From Natrinema zhouii (GTDB taxonomy: Archaea; Halobacteriota; Halobacteria; Halobacteriales; Natrialbaceae): a stretch of DNA of 64,000 bases. The stretch is taken from positions 124,001-188,000 of the forward strand of contig NZ_CP084883.1 of assembly GCF_013456555.2 (NCBI RefSeq), written 5' to 3'. Shown here in pieces: positions 18,677 through 27,082 of this stretch. Within the stretch, counting starts at the first letter, position 1. Every line of letters begins with the position of its first letter. The position numbers and the translations under genes were made by a program. The notes beneath the pieces are model-generated. The model worked only from the letters and a program-made list of their open reading frames with translations, was not told the origin of the DNA and made no database searches.

Positions 18677-20395
18677 TCAATCGTGCACCAGCACGTCGAG
18701 CACGTCGACGCCGTCACGGGCGAGTGCGTCCTCGAGCGCTCGTTCGATCTCATCGGGATCCTCCACGAGTTCTGCGCGCCCCCCGTGGCTCTCGGCGTTC
18801 TGTACGATGTCGACCCGCGGGTCGAAGTCCATGCCGACGAACTCGTGGTCTTCCTCGTCACCGCCTAGTAGGTCGAGCGTGTTGTCCTTCAGGATCCGGT
18901 AGTTGCGGTTGTCGGCAACGACGACGGTGAGATCGAGGTCGTAGCGCGCCGCGCTGTAGATCGCGTTCGGGTAGTAGAGGTAGGACCCGTCGCCGACGAA
19001 ACCGATCACCTCGCGCGGATTGTCTCGCTGGCGTTCGGCGATCGCCCCGCCGATCGACGCGGGGAGGCCGTAGCCGAGGCCGCCACCTTTGTTGGTGACG
19101 TACTGTTCCGGATCGAAGTCCCAGCGCGTTTTGATGGGAAACATCGACGTGACGCTCTCGTCGACGACGTAGGCGCCGTCCGCGACCCGTTTCATCGTGT
19201 CGATGAGCTGTGCTTTCGACGGGCGGGGATCGTCCTCGGCGTCCCCCTCGCCGACGCCGGCTAACCTGTCGTCGGCCGTCTCTTTGATATCGCGCACCGT
19301 TTCGAGTCGCGCCGCGACCGTCTCCTCGGAGATGTTCGGCCGGATGCGTTCGATGAGTTCCTGCAGGACCAACCCGAGGTCGCCGACGACCGCCGCGTCG
19401 GCGGGATGGTTCTTGCCCACTTCCCAGGCGTCGTCCCCGACGTGAACGCAGGTCGTGTCGGGATCGACCAGCGGTTGTTCGTGACGCGTCAGTGTCGTGT
19501 TCGTCGATGTCCCGGCGAACAAGATCGTGTCGGCGTCCAGCAGCTCCGCCGCACGCTCTTCGTCCGGCGGAACGTACGAGATCCACTGCTCGTGATCGGT
19601 CGCAAAGTCGATCTCACTTGCGTGGATTTCGCCGTAGACGTGGGCGCCTGTTGACTCCGCGAGTTCGACCGCAGCGGCGACGGCTTCCTCACCGGAGCGA
19701 GCGATCTGATCGCCGACGACGATCGCTACGTCGTCGCTGTCGGCGTCGACGAGCAGGTCGGCGGCGCGCTCAAGTTGCGCCGGGTCGCCGCTCCCCGCGT
19801 TGGGAATCTCGCCCAGACGCTCGGGGTCGGCGTCCGTCTCCGCCATCATCACGTCCAGCGGCAGGCCGAGAAAGACCGGGCCGGTCGGCGGCGTTAGCGC
19901 GACCCGGAACGCTCGCCGGAGCATCGTCGGCAACGCTTCGACGTCGAGCACTTCGTCGGACCACTTGCAGAACTGGTCGGCTAGATCAGCAAGTTCCCCC
20001 GCTAGGGCCGGTTCCTCGTGACGGAAATCGGTGCTCTGGTTGCCGGCAGTGACGACGACGGGTGCGCCCGCCCGCTTGGCGGCGTAGATGTTTCCCAGAC
20101 CGTGCGCCAGTCCGGGCGCGATGTGCAGGTTTACGACGCCGACGGGGTTGACCGAGTCGTCGTGATGCGCGTGGTATCGCCGCGTTTGCGCGTATCCCGA
20201 TGCCATCCCAACCGCGACGTCTTCGTGGGCCCCTAGCACGTACTCGAGATCAGTCTGTCCGATCGCCTCCAGTACCGGGAGCTCTGTCGTACCTGGGTTC
20301 CCGAACACGTAGTCGACGTCGTAGGACTCGAGCGCGTCGACGAAGAGGTCGGCGCCTGTGTACTCTCCCTCGTCTTCGACCGTTCTATCCGCCAT
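18677..20395 (-). CDS. ThDP enzyme, benzoylformate decarboxylase/acetolactate synthase-like
   Basis: 572 aa with the three-domain POX/decarboxylase layout. The N-terminal PYR domain has FGNPGTTELP (31-40) and the activating Glu in AHED (E58). The central domain follows, then the C-terminal PP domain with GDGSYLYYPN and DNRNYRIL for ThDP and Mg binding. FGNPGTTE is the pattern of benzoylformate decarboxylases rather than acetolactate synthases, so decarboxylation of an aromatic or branched 2-oxo acid is the better guess. Monocistronic; distinct from the ThDP enzyme at 46.9 kb. Confidence 0.85.
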   Translation of the reverse strand: MADRTVEDEGEYTGADLFVDALESYDVDYVFGNPGTTELPVLEAIGQTDLEYVLGAHEDVAVGMASGYAQTRRYHAHHDDSVNPVGVVNLHIAPGLAHGLGNIYAAKRAGAPVVVTAGNQSTDFRHEEPALAGELADLADQFCKWSDEVLDVEALPTMLRRAFRVALTPPTGPVFLGLPLDVMMAETDADPERLGEIPNAGSGDPAQLERAADLLVDADSDDVAIVVGDQIARSGEEAVAAAVELAESTGAHVYGEIHASEIDFATDHEQWISYVPPDEERAAELLDADTILFAGTSTNTTLTRHEQPLVDPDTTCVHVGDDAWEVGKNHPADAAVVGDLGLVLQELIERIRPNISEETVAARLETVRDIKETADDRLAGVGEGDAEDDPRPSKAQLIDTMKRVADGAYVVDESVTSMFPIKTRWDFDPEQYVTNKGGGLGYGLPASIGGAIAERQRDNPREVIGFVGDGSYLYYPNAIYSAARYDLDLTVVVADNRNYRILKDNTLDLLGGDEEDHEFVGMDFDPRVDIVQNAESHGGRAELVEDPDEIERALEDALARDGVDVLDVLVHD

Positions 20396-20560
20396 AGGTC
20401 ATCACCAGCGCCCAGTTAATTAAACCCCGTGCCTGACGGTGATAACCTTTCTCACAGTCACGTAGTTGGAACCTCCACTAGTAGAGGTACGTATCAAACG
20501 AGGTTTACTACTCTCAAACGAGATCGGTACTAATTCTTGCCGTGCTTGACTTCCGGTGAT

Positions 20561-20800
20561 TTAGAAGTCAAGCACGCCAGAAATAATCGCTTGGATTACG
20601 CTGACGCTCTCGAAATAGCACTTGGACTCGATCGTAATTAGGGCATCGAGATGGTTCGATATACCCATCTGCGGACGTACGACAGTGATGGAAATCCGAT
20701 CCAAGACGGTCACGATCTTGACAGCAGTCTCGTCAACAGCGACCCGCGACGGCGACGCCGTCAGTGGGTCATGTCCGCTGTCAGCCAGCCGATGCACTAA
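20561..20800 (-). pseudogene. IS6-type transposase fragment
   Basis: On the minus strand, HRLADSGHDPLTASPSR-VAVDETAVKI matches the middle of the transposase at 33.3-34.0 kb, including the first catalytic Asp. Nothing before or after it is conserved. A 14-bp inverted repeat (cgtgcttgacttc / gaagtcaagcacg, 20541-20578) flanks the broken end. It is a relic of the same element family. Confidence 0.65.
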
Positions 20801-20949
20801 TTCCAGACCGCTCCATGCGAGGAGGGATTACTAACCGTCTATACAGACGGATTTCGAGCCTACGTCTCGCTAGAAGACGATGAGAACATCCGCCGGGAAG
20901 GATCCCCGGAGTCGGGGCAATAGAGGGGCACGCATCGGGCGCGAACGCT

Positions 20950-21300
20950 TCAGGGTGCGAACACGGACCGAACGCAACCGTCCTCTTTCTCCCGGAACAT
21001 CTCGTAGCCGCGGGGGGAGTCCTCCAGCGAGAACTGGTGCGTCGCCAGATACGACGGGTCGACGTCGTGCGTGGCAATCACGCCGAAAGCCTCTCGAAGA
21101 TCCTCTTCTTCGTCCTCGTCGTCCCAGCCGGCAACTTGATAGGGACCGTAGGGAAGCCAGTTCGATTCGTATTCGACGCCGAAGTAGTGGTGCCACTGTC
21201 GGACGAGGTAGAACGCGTCCGCTCGACCGTCGGCCTCTCGAACGTTCCAAATCTTCGGGTTCGGTCGTGTCGTCTCGTCTGCTGTTCGGGGTGATATCAT
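20950..21300 (-). CDS. Chimeric ORF: unknown N-terminus with alcohol dehydrogenase tail
   Basis: 116 aa. From about residue 78 onward (SYLATHQFSLEDSPRGYEMF and the last residues DGCVRSVFAP) it is the extreme C-terminus of a zinc-dependent alcohol/formaldehyde dehydrogenase. The first 77 residues (aromatic and acidic, DAFYLVRQWHHYFGVEYES) belong to an unrelated small protein. The join suggests recombination or deletion that fused two gene remnants. It overlaps the upstream gene's stop by 4 bp. Whether the hybrid is functional is unknown. Confidence 0.6.
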   Translation of the reverse strand: MISPRTADETTRPNPKIWNVREADGRADAFYLVRQWHHYFGVEYESNWLPYGPYQVAGWDDEDEEEDLREAFGVIATHDVDPSYLATHQFSLEDSPRGYEMFREKEDGCVRSVFAP

Positions 21301-21665
21301 CGATCTGCCTCCGTACTGTCGGCCTGTTCCATCTTTTCGAGTTCCGAGTTATCCTGCCGACCGAGAGTCGTCACCATTCGCTCGCGTTTTCTCTCGGCCT
21401 CTCGTGCCGCCTCCAGGTACTCGGCGAAAGCGACGATACTCTCGACGTCGTCCTCGTCAAGCCGCTTGAGGACCTGCTCGAGATCACGGCCTTCGAGCTC
21501 ACGGAGCACGAGATCTAGGTCGCGGAGACCGTTGAACACGCGCTCTCGAATCCGGTATCGGGCGTCACGTTCAGACTGTTCGTTTGCGTAGTCAGTCCCA
21601 CCGAACAGATACCGCCGGTCTGTATCCGTGAGGATCCCTCGAGGTCGATCAGTTTCGCTGTTCAT
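21297..21665 (-). CDS. Hypothetical haloarchaeal protein (RGILTDTDRRYL type)
   Basis: 122-aa charged, largely helical protein. The opening PRGILTDTDRRYLFGGTDYA followed by an arginine-rich RIRERVFNGLRDLDLVL segment is a pattern I know from many haloarchaeal accessory proteins of unknown function. It is coupled by an ATGA overlap to the chimeric gene, which shows that the N-terminal part of that gene is the original neighbour. Confidence 0.65.
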   Translation of the reverse strand: MNSETDRPRGILTDTDRRYLFGGTDYANEQSERDARYRIRERVFNGLRDLDLVLRELEGRDLEQVLKRLDEDDVESIVAFAEYLEAAREAERKRERMVTTLGRQDNSELEKMEQADSTEADR

Positions 21666-21785
21666 GGATTCGTAGTCACCTCTGGATCGGGGCGATCAGT
21701 TTCCGGCTGTAGTGAGCAGGTTGGCCTGTGGATTGCCGAGAGTTTTATCGGTCCCGAAAGCGTTGAACGTCTGTGTTCCCCCACA

Positions 21786-21974
21786 TTGACTGATAACGAC
21801 GATATCCGTCGGGTACCGATCGAGTGTGCAAAGTGCGGAGCAATCTTGCCTGCGCGGATCAAGCCAGACGGATCAGTCGAACCCCTCGGACAGAAGACCG
21901 TGTGCGACTGCGATGAGTCGGATTTCCAGATCGTCGATAAGGACGATCCCGCTGACGAGTGGGAAGCGAGCTGA
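21786..21974 (+). CDS. Small zinc-binding protein
   Basis: 62 aa, apparently from a TTG start. CAKC (about 14-17) and CDCD near residue 41 could bind one zinc. Acidic, no recognised family, divergent from the 122-aa gene. Confidence 0.45.
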   Translation: MTDNDDIRRVPIECAKCGAILPARIKPDGSVEPLGQKTVCDCDESDFQIVDKDDPADEWEAS

Positions 21975-22110
21975 TGACAAGAGACTGGATAATCCTCTCC
22001 CTTTTCCGGACAAGGAACCTCAATGTTACTGTGGGCACTGGATTGTTGGCCCAACCATGATTCAGTAACCCACATCTATTCATCACCACCATTGCGTTTA
22101 GTTCCGCCCG

Positions 22111-22971
22111 TCATGTTCCCACCTCGAAGGTTTCTCGCTCACAGCCAGGACACTCGTATTTCCACGTCTCGCCGATGCTGGGTCCTCCTGAGAGGTGTCG
22201 AACGTCCCACTCGTCTTCGTCCCACGGCTCGCCGCAGTTGTGACACTCCGCTTCATCGAGTTCGTGATCGGCCGGGAGCGGCCTGGTCACAACGCAATCC
22301 ACCATCACATCGCCTAGGCTGGGGACCTCGGATCGGTCACCGCTCGAGTCCGTCCCGCCGTCAGTGACGAGCCGTTCGCCGCTGAAACTCGAGAGGTCAG
22401 CCTGGTGTTCGGCACGGCCGACGATCTCGAACGCCGGCGCTCCGAGATAGGACTTACCGTAGCGACAGTATGCGTCGCCGTTGCGAGCGATCAACTCGTT
22501 CTTCCCGCGCCAATCCGGATCGTCGTCGATGAGGTCGACGCCTGGATCACAGAACGTCACCGTCCACGTCGGCAGGCCGAGTGCTCTCTGTTCGGTCACG
22601 GCAACGACCATCTGTTCGCGATCGCCCGGCAGTCGGATCAGATCACCGCGGGCGACGAGCTCGGAAACGTCGCCAGTCGTCCGCGGGAACGTCGGCCGCT
22701 CGGACTGGATCGGCGTCAGTCGGCTTCGATCGGAATCGAGACACTGTGCTCGAGTGTCGTCGACGAGGAAGACAATCGCGTACGATGACGGCCCATAGTG
22801 ACAGCGGTCGTAGTGGGTCCCGACCGCGTCGTCGGCGAGCGTGCCGTCAGGAAAGAGTCCCTGCCACTGACAGTCGAAACAACTCGCGAGATAGCCCGTC
22901 TTGGTCGTTCGGATCGTTTCTCGAGGGAGCGGACAACTGATCTGGATGTTCTCGGAATCGGTGATGTGCAT
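22111..22971 (-). CDS. Hypothetical protein with N- and C-terminal zinc sites
   Basis: 286 aa. An N-terminal CFDC...H...C segment (about residues 31-57) and a C-terminal CHNC...CPGC pair (about 243-278) form two zinc-ribbon-like ends around a central mixed beta region. There is no catalytic motif. It belongs to the accessory region. The double zinc ends suggest nucleic-acid binding, which is inference only. Confidence 0.6.
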   Translation of the reverse strand: MHITDSENIQISCPLPRETIRTTKTGYLASCFDCQWQGLFPDGTLADDAVGTHYDRCHYGPSSYAIVFLVDDTRAQCLDSDRSRLTPIQSERPTFPRTTGDVSELVARGDLIRLPGDREQMVVAVTEQRALGLPTWTVTFCDPGVDLIDDDPDWRGKNELIARNGDAYCRYGKSYLGAPAFEIVGRAEHQADLSSFSGERLVTDGGTDSSGDRSEVPSLGDVMVDCVVTRPLPADHELDEAECHNCGEPWDEDEWDVRHLSGGPSIGETWKYECPGCERETFEVGT

Positions 22972-23468
22972 CTACCGGTCACCCCCCGGCTGTAGTGTTC
23001 GAATTCCGATTGTAGTTTGAGAGAGTTGTCTATACAACGCCGTCACATAACCGACTACAGACTCTCTCGTAGAGTGGCGGTCATCAACCGTTTCACTGGC
23101 CCAACCACGAGACGGATCGATGACCGCCACTTCTTCATCAGCAAGAGCGCCGCCTCTGGGAGTGGTCGTTCACGGGGTTCTGTGAGATGGTGATTCGTGC
23201 TGCCTGGACAGCCCTCGGTGTGCGCAGAGCTGTCCCAGCGAATCAACCACTCGACGACCGGTTCTTCCGATACCTGTCCCTGAATTGGGGCAGCGCTCGT
23301 GAGTGGCTACACTGTCGCGTCGGCGGCGATCCGCCGCCGACAGCGACTGACCGACGTCAGACATCACCATCATCATCACCATCGTTCTAATGGCTATCCA
23401 GACATCATAGACGTAGATTCAGTGCCTACTGGTGGAGATCGTGAGTCTCTCGATGTGATCGACTGAGT
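22972..23468. other. Gene-poor stretch with an inverted repeat
   Basis: About 500 bp with no intact gene. A 12-bp inverted repeat (gtggcggtcatc near 23074 and gatgaccgccac near 23117) could be the edge of a lost element. Open frames here are random-looking. Confidence 0.4.
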
Positions 23469-23850
23469 CTATACCCACGGTGGCGCACGCAGGCCACACA
23501 TTGATTCGATGCTGTACTCCGGGGTTATTGTTTCTACTGTCTTCTTCTCGCGTGCCAGCCAGACAGCCGTTATGCCTGCGGCCTGCGCACCAACGACGTC
23601 CGACTGCAGCGAGTTCCCGATGTGTACCGCTTCGTCGAGAGTCGCCGAAAGAGTGTCGAGTGTCCGGCAAAACGGGTTGGGATCGGGTTTCACACTGCGG
23701 CCCGGTTCGGCGTACGTCGTAACATCGAAATATACGTGGATATCTAGCGTGTCGAGTTTCGCGCGCTGGTACACCCGGTCCCTGTTGGTCACGAGCCTAA
23801 GACGATAGTTCGAGGCAAGTTGCTCAAGGCTCCAGCGAGCGGGGGCCGAT
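23469..23850 (-). pseudogene. HAD-superfamily hydrolase, C-terminal fragment
   Basis: The fragment holds motif III (KPDPNPF) and motif IV (HIGNSLQSDVVGAQAAG), the second half of a HAD phosphatase. The N-terminal DxDxT nucleophile region is missing: upstream, only about 20 further residues (ending in YRLRLVTNRDR) align before coding sense is lost. The gene is truncated and cannot be active. Confidence 0.7.
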
Positions 23851-24091
23851 CAAGTACTATTTAGACTGAGTAAAATCGTAATTATTGCCGGCGCGTCGGG
23901 CAAGTGGCTTGGGACCGAGTCTCGTGGCTACGATCGCTACTGGTTTTCGGCGTATGCAGACCACATTGACGGACACGAGAACGAATGGGAGCCAGCATGG
24001 GACCGAGAGACAGTGACCGCAGAAGCTGACTAGAGCTCAATCAGACACGAAGACACCCAGCGACAGCACTGGACGCCCACCTTGGCGTTCG

Positions 24092-24124
24092 GTGGTGTTG
24101 TTGCACCCTCGAGAGGGGTGGAGG
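24092..24124 (+). promoter_or_regulatory. Leader hairpin, copy 1
   Basis: gtggtgttg, then a caccctc/gaggggtg hairpin, then gagg, lying just before the small-gene run that starts at 24134. Nearly the same 33 bp occurs at 25847-25879 before another small gene. It is probably a 5'-leader stem or operator shared by genes of this element. Confidence 0.5.
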
Positions 24125-24133
24125 ATTTGACAG

Positions 24134-24457
24134 ATGAGCCGATTCAGAGAGCTGAAACAGATTGTACAGCGATCCGAATACTATGAAACCGACACGGGCC
24201 GAAAGCTGCGCCTGCGTGCGGAAGCCGAGGTGATTGCTCGTACAGAGTGGTTGGTTCCCGACGGCGGGACCGTAACCGCCGAGGCTACTCAGAGTGAGTC
24301 CGAGAAACCGACGTACACGCGGCATGTCGAACCGCCGGAACAGGGCGGGAAGGCGTACGTCCGATGTACGTACTGCGAACGCGAACTGCTGGTCGAACTC
24401 GGTGGACAGGACAACCTGTCGCATGCGCCCGGCTGCCCGGAGCGTGAGTCGCGATGA
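24134..24457 (+). CDS. Hypothetical zinc-knuckle protein
   Basis: 107 aa. One clear CTYC (about 79-82), followed by H and C in LSHAPGCPE, makes a C2HC-like zinc site in the C-terminal half. The N-terminus is helical and basic for a haloarchaeal protein. It overlaps the next gene by 4 bp and opens a coupled run of four small genes. Confidence 0.6.
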   Translation: MSRFRELKQIVQRSEYYETDTGRKLRLRAEAEVIARTEWLVPDGGTVTAEATQSESEKPTYTRHVEPPEQGGKAYVRCTYCERELLVELGGQDNLSHAPGCPERESR

Positions 24458-24639
24458 GCGAGTCCACCGACAGCTGGTCTGACGAACGAGTGCAAGCCGA
24501 ACTCGAAGCAGTTCTGGCCGATCTGCAAACGCTCGAGGAGCACCTGGCCGAGCCGTTGACTCTCTCAGGTGCGATCACTGAGCTCGAGACGACGATCACC
24601 ATGTACGAGCAGACGGACATGGGGCCTGATAATGCCTGA
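24454..24639 (+). CDS. Small coiled-coil protein
   Basis: 61 aa, with heptad-like acidic helices through most of its length (VQAELEAVLADLQTLEEHLA). Coupled by overlap to both neighbours. No family recognised. Confidence 0.55.
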   Translation: MSESTDSWSDERVQAELEAVLADLQTLEEHLAEPLTLSGAITELETTITMYEQTDMGPDNA

Positions 24640-24796
24640 GTGTTCGAACTGTGGCGCGCACGTCATAGAACAATACAAGCGTGTGTTTGCGGACAACACC
24701 GGAACGCTCCACGCCTGTCCGAACTGCCGATCCCAGCGCGAGCGATTTTCAGGAGCAGGGGCCGGGCTAGCGGAGGAGGTCAATCATGGCAACTAA
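24632..24796 (+). CDS. DUF7563-type mini zinc ribbon
   Basis: 54 aa. MPECSNCGAHV...YKRVF...ACPNC is the compact two-CxxC zinc ribbon that is widespread in haloarchaeal plasmids and proviruses. Overlaps both neighbours. Probably nucleic-acid or protein binding; no activity known. Confidence 0.75.
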   Translation: MPECSNCGAHVIEQYKRVFADNTGTLHACPNCRSQRERFSGAGAGLAEEVNHGN

Positions 24797-25040
24797 GCAA
24801 GTTGAATACGAGTGGTCGGAAACGCCGCCGAGCATTGCAATTATCGAAGCGATCACGAGTCTCGAAAACTGCCCGTCAACCGAGCTGGGACCAACCTACG
24901 GGATCGTCTTGTCCGACACGATCGACCCTGAGGCGCTCGATAGACTCGTTACAACCGGCGAATCGGTGTCGGTCACGTTCTCGGTCGGTGAGTATGACGT
25001 CAAACTCACCGAGAAGATGCTGCTCGTTCGTGCCACCTGA
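24786..25040 (+). CDS. HalOD1 output-domain protein
   Basis: 84-aa stand-alone HalOD1 domain. The pattern of SIAIIEAITSLENCPSTELGP, then IDPEALDRLV, then a beta-rich end (VSVTFSVGEYDV) is clear. HalOD1 is a haloarchaeal output module normally attached to receiver or sensor domains, of unknown molecular action. The response regulator next door (25281) lies within an IS-bounded segment inserted after this gene. A second HalOD1 gene is at 32254. Confidence 0.8.
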   Translation: MATKQVEYEWSETPPSIAIIEAITSLENCPSTELGPTYGIVLSDTIDPEALDRLVTTGESVSVTFSVGEYDVKLTEKMLLVRAT

Positions 25041-25101
25041 ACCACGAACGCTCGATCAGCAGTGAGTCGTGCGAACTGTAGACTCTGTCTTAGTCTCGAT
25101 T

Positions 25102-25789
25102 GGCTCTGTTGAAATCATATTCTTCATATGCATTTTAGCGTGAAACGCATGCTCACTACACGTGCAAACTGAGCATTCGACTTATCATTATTCACGGCTC
25201 GTCAGCCTAATTCTGAGGCGTAAGCAATCAAGGAGGCTGAAGGCCAAATGCTTATTAGTCACTGAGACTGTAATATAATAGTGACTGGGGCAAAGTATGT
25301 TGGGGAAATCCTTTTAGTTGAGGACAATCCGGGGGATGTCCGTCTTACAAAGGAGATGTTTAAAGAAGTAGGATTTTATGGCACCTATCACGTTGCTACC
25401 GATGGTGTTGAGGTATTAGACTTCCTCTATCAGCGTGGCAACTATGTTAACGTATCTCTCCCAGATGTCATCTTTCTTGATTGGCATTTTCCTAAGAAGA
25501 GCGGGAAAGAGGTGCTCACGGAGCTAAAGAATGATGAGAATCTTAAACAAATCCCAGTAGTTGTTCTGACGGCAACAGAACCAGAGTTAAATGATCTCAA
25601 ATCGGAAAATCCTCGAGCAGATGCGTACGTCCTGAAACCATTTGAACCAGAAGACCTTATCAGAATTGTTGAAGAATTTTCTTTGGAGCAAGACATCGTA
25701 CAATCATAACCCACTATCGATATATACATCACTTGTACTTACGGCAGAGGGTGCCAACCCTATCATGTTCTAAGGATTTCAACAGAGCC
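25102..25789 (+). mobile_element. Transposase-less segment bounded by IS6-type inverted repeats
   Basis: ggctctgttgaaatc at 25102-25116 and its exact inverse gatttcaacagagcc at 25775-25789 bound 688 bp. The right end continues to resemble the left end of the IS6-type element at 32470 over about 30 bp (ccttag...tgatag). The flanking octamers tctcgatt and tctcaatc agree at 6 of 8 positions, compatible with a decayed 8-bp target duplication. The only gene inside is a response regulator. It looks like a non-autonomous, gene-carrying element. Confidence 0.65.
25281..25709 (+). CDS. CheY-like response regulator receiver
   Basis: 142-aa single receiver domain (Rcp1 type) from a GTG start. The acidic pocket is E14/D15, the phosphoacceptor is D67 (FLDWHFPKKSG), T97 and K119 complete the switch, and NPGDVRLTKE is typical of Rcp1-like regulators. 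There is no output domain, so it acts by protein-protein contact, perhaps with a soluble histidine kinase. Its composition is clearly more AT-rich than its neighbours. It is the only gene between the IS6-type inverted repeats. Confidence 0.92.
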   Translation: MTGAKYVGEILLVEDNPGDVRLTKEMFKEVGFYGTYHVATDGVEVLDFLYQRGNYVNVSLPDVIFLDWHFPKKSGKEVLTELKNDENLKQIPVVVLTATEPELNDLKSENPRADAYVLKPFEPEDLIRIVEEFSLEQDIVQS

Positions 25790-25846
25790 TCTCAATCGTA
25801 CCACTTGGGTTCTCTGTAGCCCTCTGCGCTTCCGACGCGATCGACT

Positions 25847-25879
25847 GTGGTGTTGCTCACCCCCTCAGAGGGGTGGAGG
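25847..25879 (+). promoter_or_regulatory. Leader hairpin, copy 2
   Basis: gtggtgttg, then a caccccctc/gaggggtg hairpin, then gagg, about 40 bp before the ATG at 25921. Near-copy of the element at 24092-24124. A looser relative (cccccaaggggtgaggg) lies at 31272-31288 before the ArdC-like gene. Confidence 0.5.
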
Positions 25880-25920
25880 GAGCGTGTACAAGCAACACAC
25901 GCTCTCCAAGACTGATCATC

Positions 25921-26064
25921 ATGCCACTCCTAGACGTATACGAACACACGTTCGACGAAGACGTCCCCCTCTCTCGACAGCCGCCCGTCGGAGACGGGGA
26001 CAGCGAGGAACAGATACTGCCCTACGACGGACTCAGCGCAGACAGCAACACCAAGGAGGATTGA
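25921..26064 (+). CDS. Small acidic protein
   Basis: 47 aa from MPLLDVYEHT, very acidic, preceded by the shared leader hairpin. No family recognised. A Shine-Dalgarno-like aaggagg just before its stop could serve the tiny gene that follows at 26073. Confidence 0.4.
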   Translation: MPLLDVYEHTFDEDVPLSRQPPVGDGDSEEQILPYDGLSADSNTKED

Positions 26065-26072
26065 TCCTCACC

Positions 26073-26159
26073 ATGACGATCGAGATCCAGAACAGGATGG
26101 CGTGGGTGGCGGCGAGCGTGGAGTCGAAGACGGTTGGGGTGCACGGCGAGTGCCTATGA
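26073..26159 (+). CDS. Possible 28-aa peptide
   Basis: Starts with ATG 10 bp after an aaggagg motif (26052-26058), a good Shine-Dalgarno spacing. The peptide (MTIEIQNRMAWVAAS...) has no recognisable domain. Real translation is uncertain. Confidence 0.25.
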   Translation: MTIEIQNRMAWVAASVESKTVGVHGECL

Positions 26160-26219
26160 CTTTGAGCGATATATTTTGCCCAGAGGAGAAATATGTGTGT
26201 CAATCTCGTTGGTAGGAGT

Positions 26220-26756
26220 ATGACAGACGATGTCCGTCACGATGGCCCGCCCCCGTTCGATAGACCCTTCGAAGGCGAAGACACAAAGCAGCGCGTGTAC
26301 GGTGCGGTGTTACACGCCCGGGAGCCAATGACGGCCGCCGAGATCGCCGAGCGAGCAGACTGCTCGGCGGAGTCGGCACGGACACACCTGTCCTTCTATG
26401 CCGACCTCAGCATCGTCATTCGGCATGAAGGCCGGCCAGTCAGGTACGAGCGCAACGATGACTATTTCGAGTGGCGGCGGGTCAACAAGCTGGCGCGGGA
26501 GAACACTGTCGACGAGTTGCAGGCCCGCATGTCGGAATTGACCGACCGGATCGAGGAGTACTGCGGCGAATATGGGGTCGACTCGCCCGCCGAAGTCGAT
26601 GCCCTCGAGTTCGACGCGGAGCGGATCGACGACGTGTACGTGGAGCTCGGTAATTGGGCCACCCTCATCGAGGAACGTCACCTACACGAACGCGCCAGGA
26701 GAAAGGCCACCGGCTCGACGGCCCGTCGCATAGCTGAATGGAGACGAGTGGACTAG
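26220..26756 (+). CDS. Winged-helix regulator (DUF7342 type)
   Basis: 178 aa from MTDDVRHDG. The winged helix-turn-helix lies at about residues 24-80 (MTAAEIAERADCSAESARTH as recognition helices). A long helical C-terminus (EFDAERIDDVYVELGNWATL) probably dimerises. This is a common haloarchaeal accessory-region transcription factor. No target visible; monocistronic. Confidence 0.75.
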   Translation: MTDDVRHDGPPPFDRPFEGEDTKQRVYGAVLHAREPMTAAEIAERADCSAESARTHLSFYADLSIVIRHEGRPVRYERNDDYFEWRRVNKLARENTVDELQARMSELTDRIEEYCGEYGVDSPAEVDALEFDAERIDDVYVELGNWATLIEERHLHERARRKATGSTARRIAEWRRVD

Positions 26757-26851
26757 CAACTCATGCTCTGGTAGGAAAGCAGAACTGCATTCGACGACGT
26801 TAGACGAGGACACATTAATGACGCTGCCGCTCGAGTATTTAGCTAGAACCC

Positions 26852-27082
26852 ATGGCAACTGATCGCCACAATCCCCATGCCGATCGCACTGAGGAGCTCG
26901 CGACCACGATCGGGCTCTACGTGCTCGGTGAAATCTCCCTTGGGAAGGCTGCAGAGCGGGCTGACGTCACCCGCTGGGAGATGACAGAGATTCTCACTGA
27001 GGCCGGTGTTGAGGTTCGCCTTGGCCCACAGACCATGGACGATCTCGAGAATGAGGTCGAGACAGCACTCGACATCGAATGA
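26852..27082 (+). CDS. UPF0175-type antitoxin
   Basis: 76 aa. LYVLGEISLGKAAERADVTR followed by WEMTEILTEAGVEV is the UPF0175 helix-turn-helix pattern. This family forms DNA-binding antitoxins for PIN/DUF3368 toxins. The stop overlaps the toxin start by 4 bp (ATGA), the usual antitoxin-first order. It likely represses its own promoter. Confidence 0.85.
   Translation: MATDRHNPHADRTEELATTIGLYVLGEISLGKAAERADVTRWEMTEILTEAGVEVRLGPQTMDDLENEVETALDIE

Noticed and set aside
23187..23390. 67-codon plus-strand frame ending in a serine run
   Set aside because: Low-complexity end, no family and no ribosome site; probably chance.
25094..25797. Exact 8-bp target-site duplication around the response-regulator segment
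   Set aside because: The flanking octamers differ at 2 of 8 positions, so this supports transposition only weakly and is not claimed as proof.
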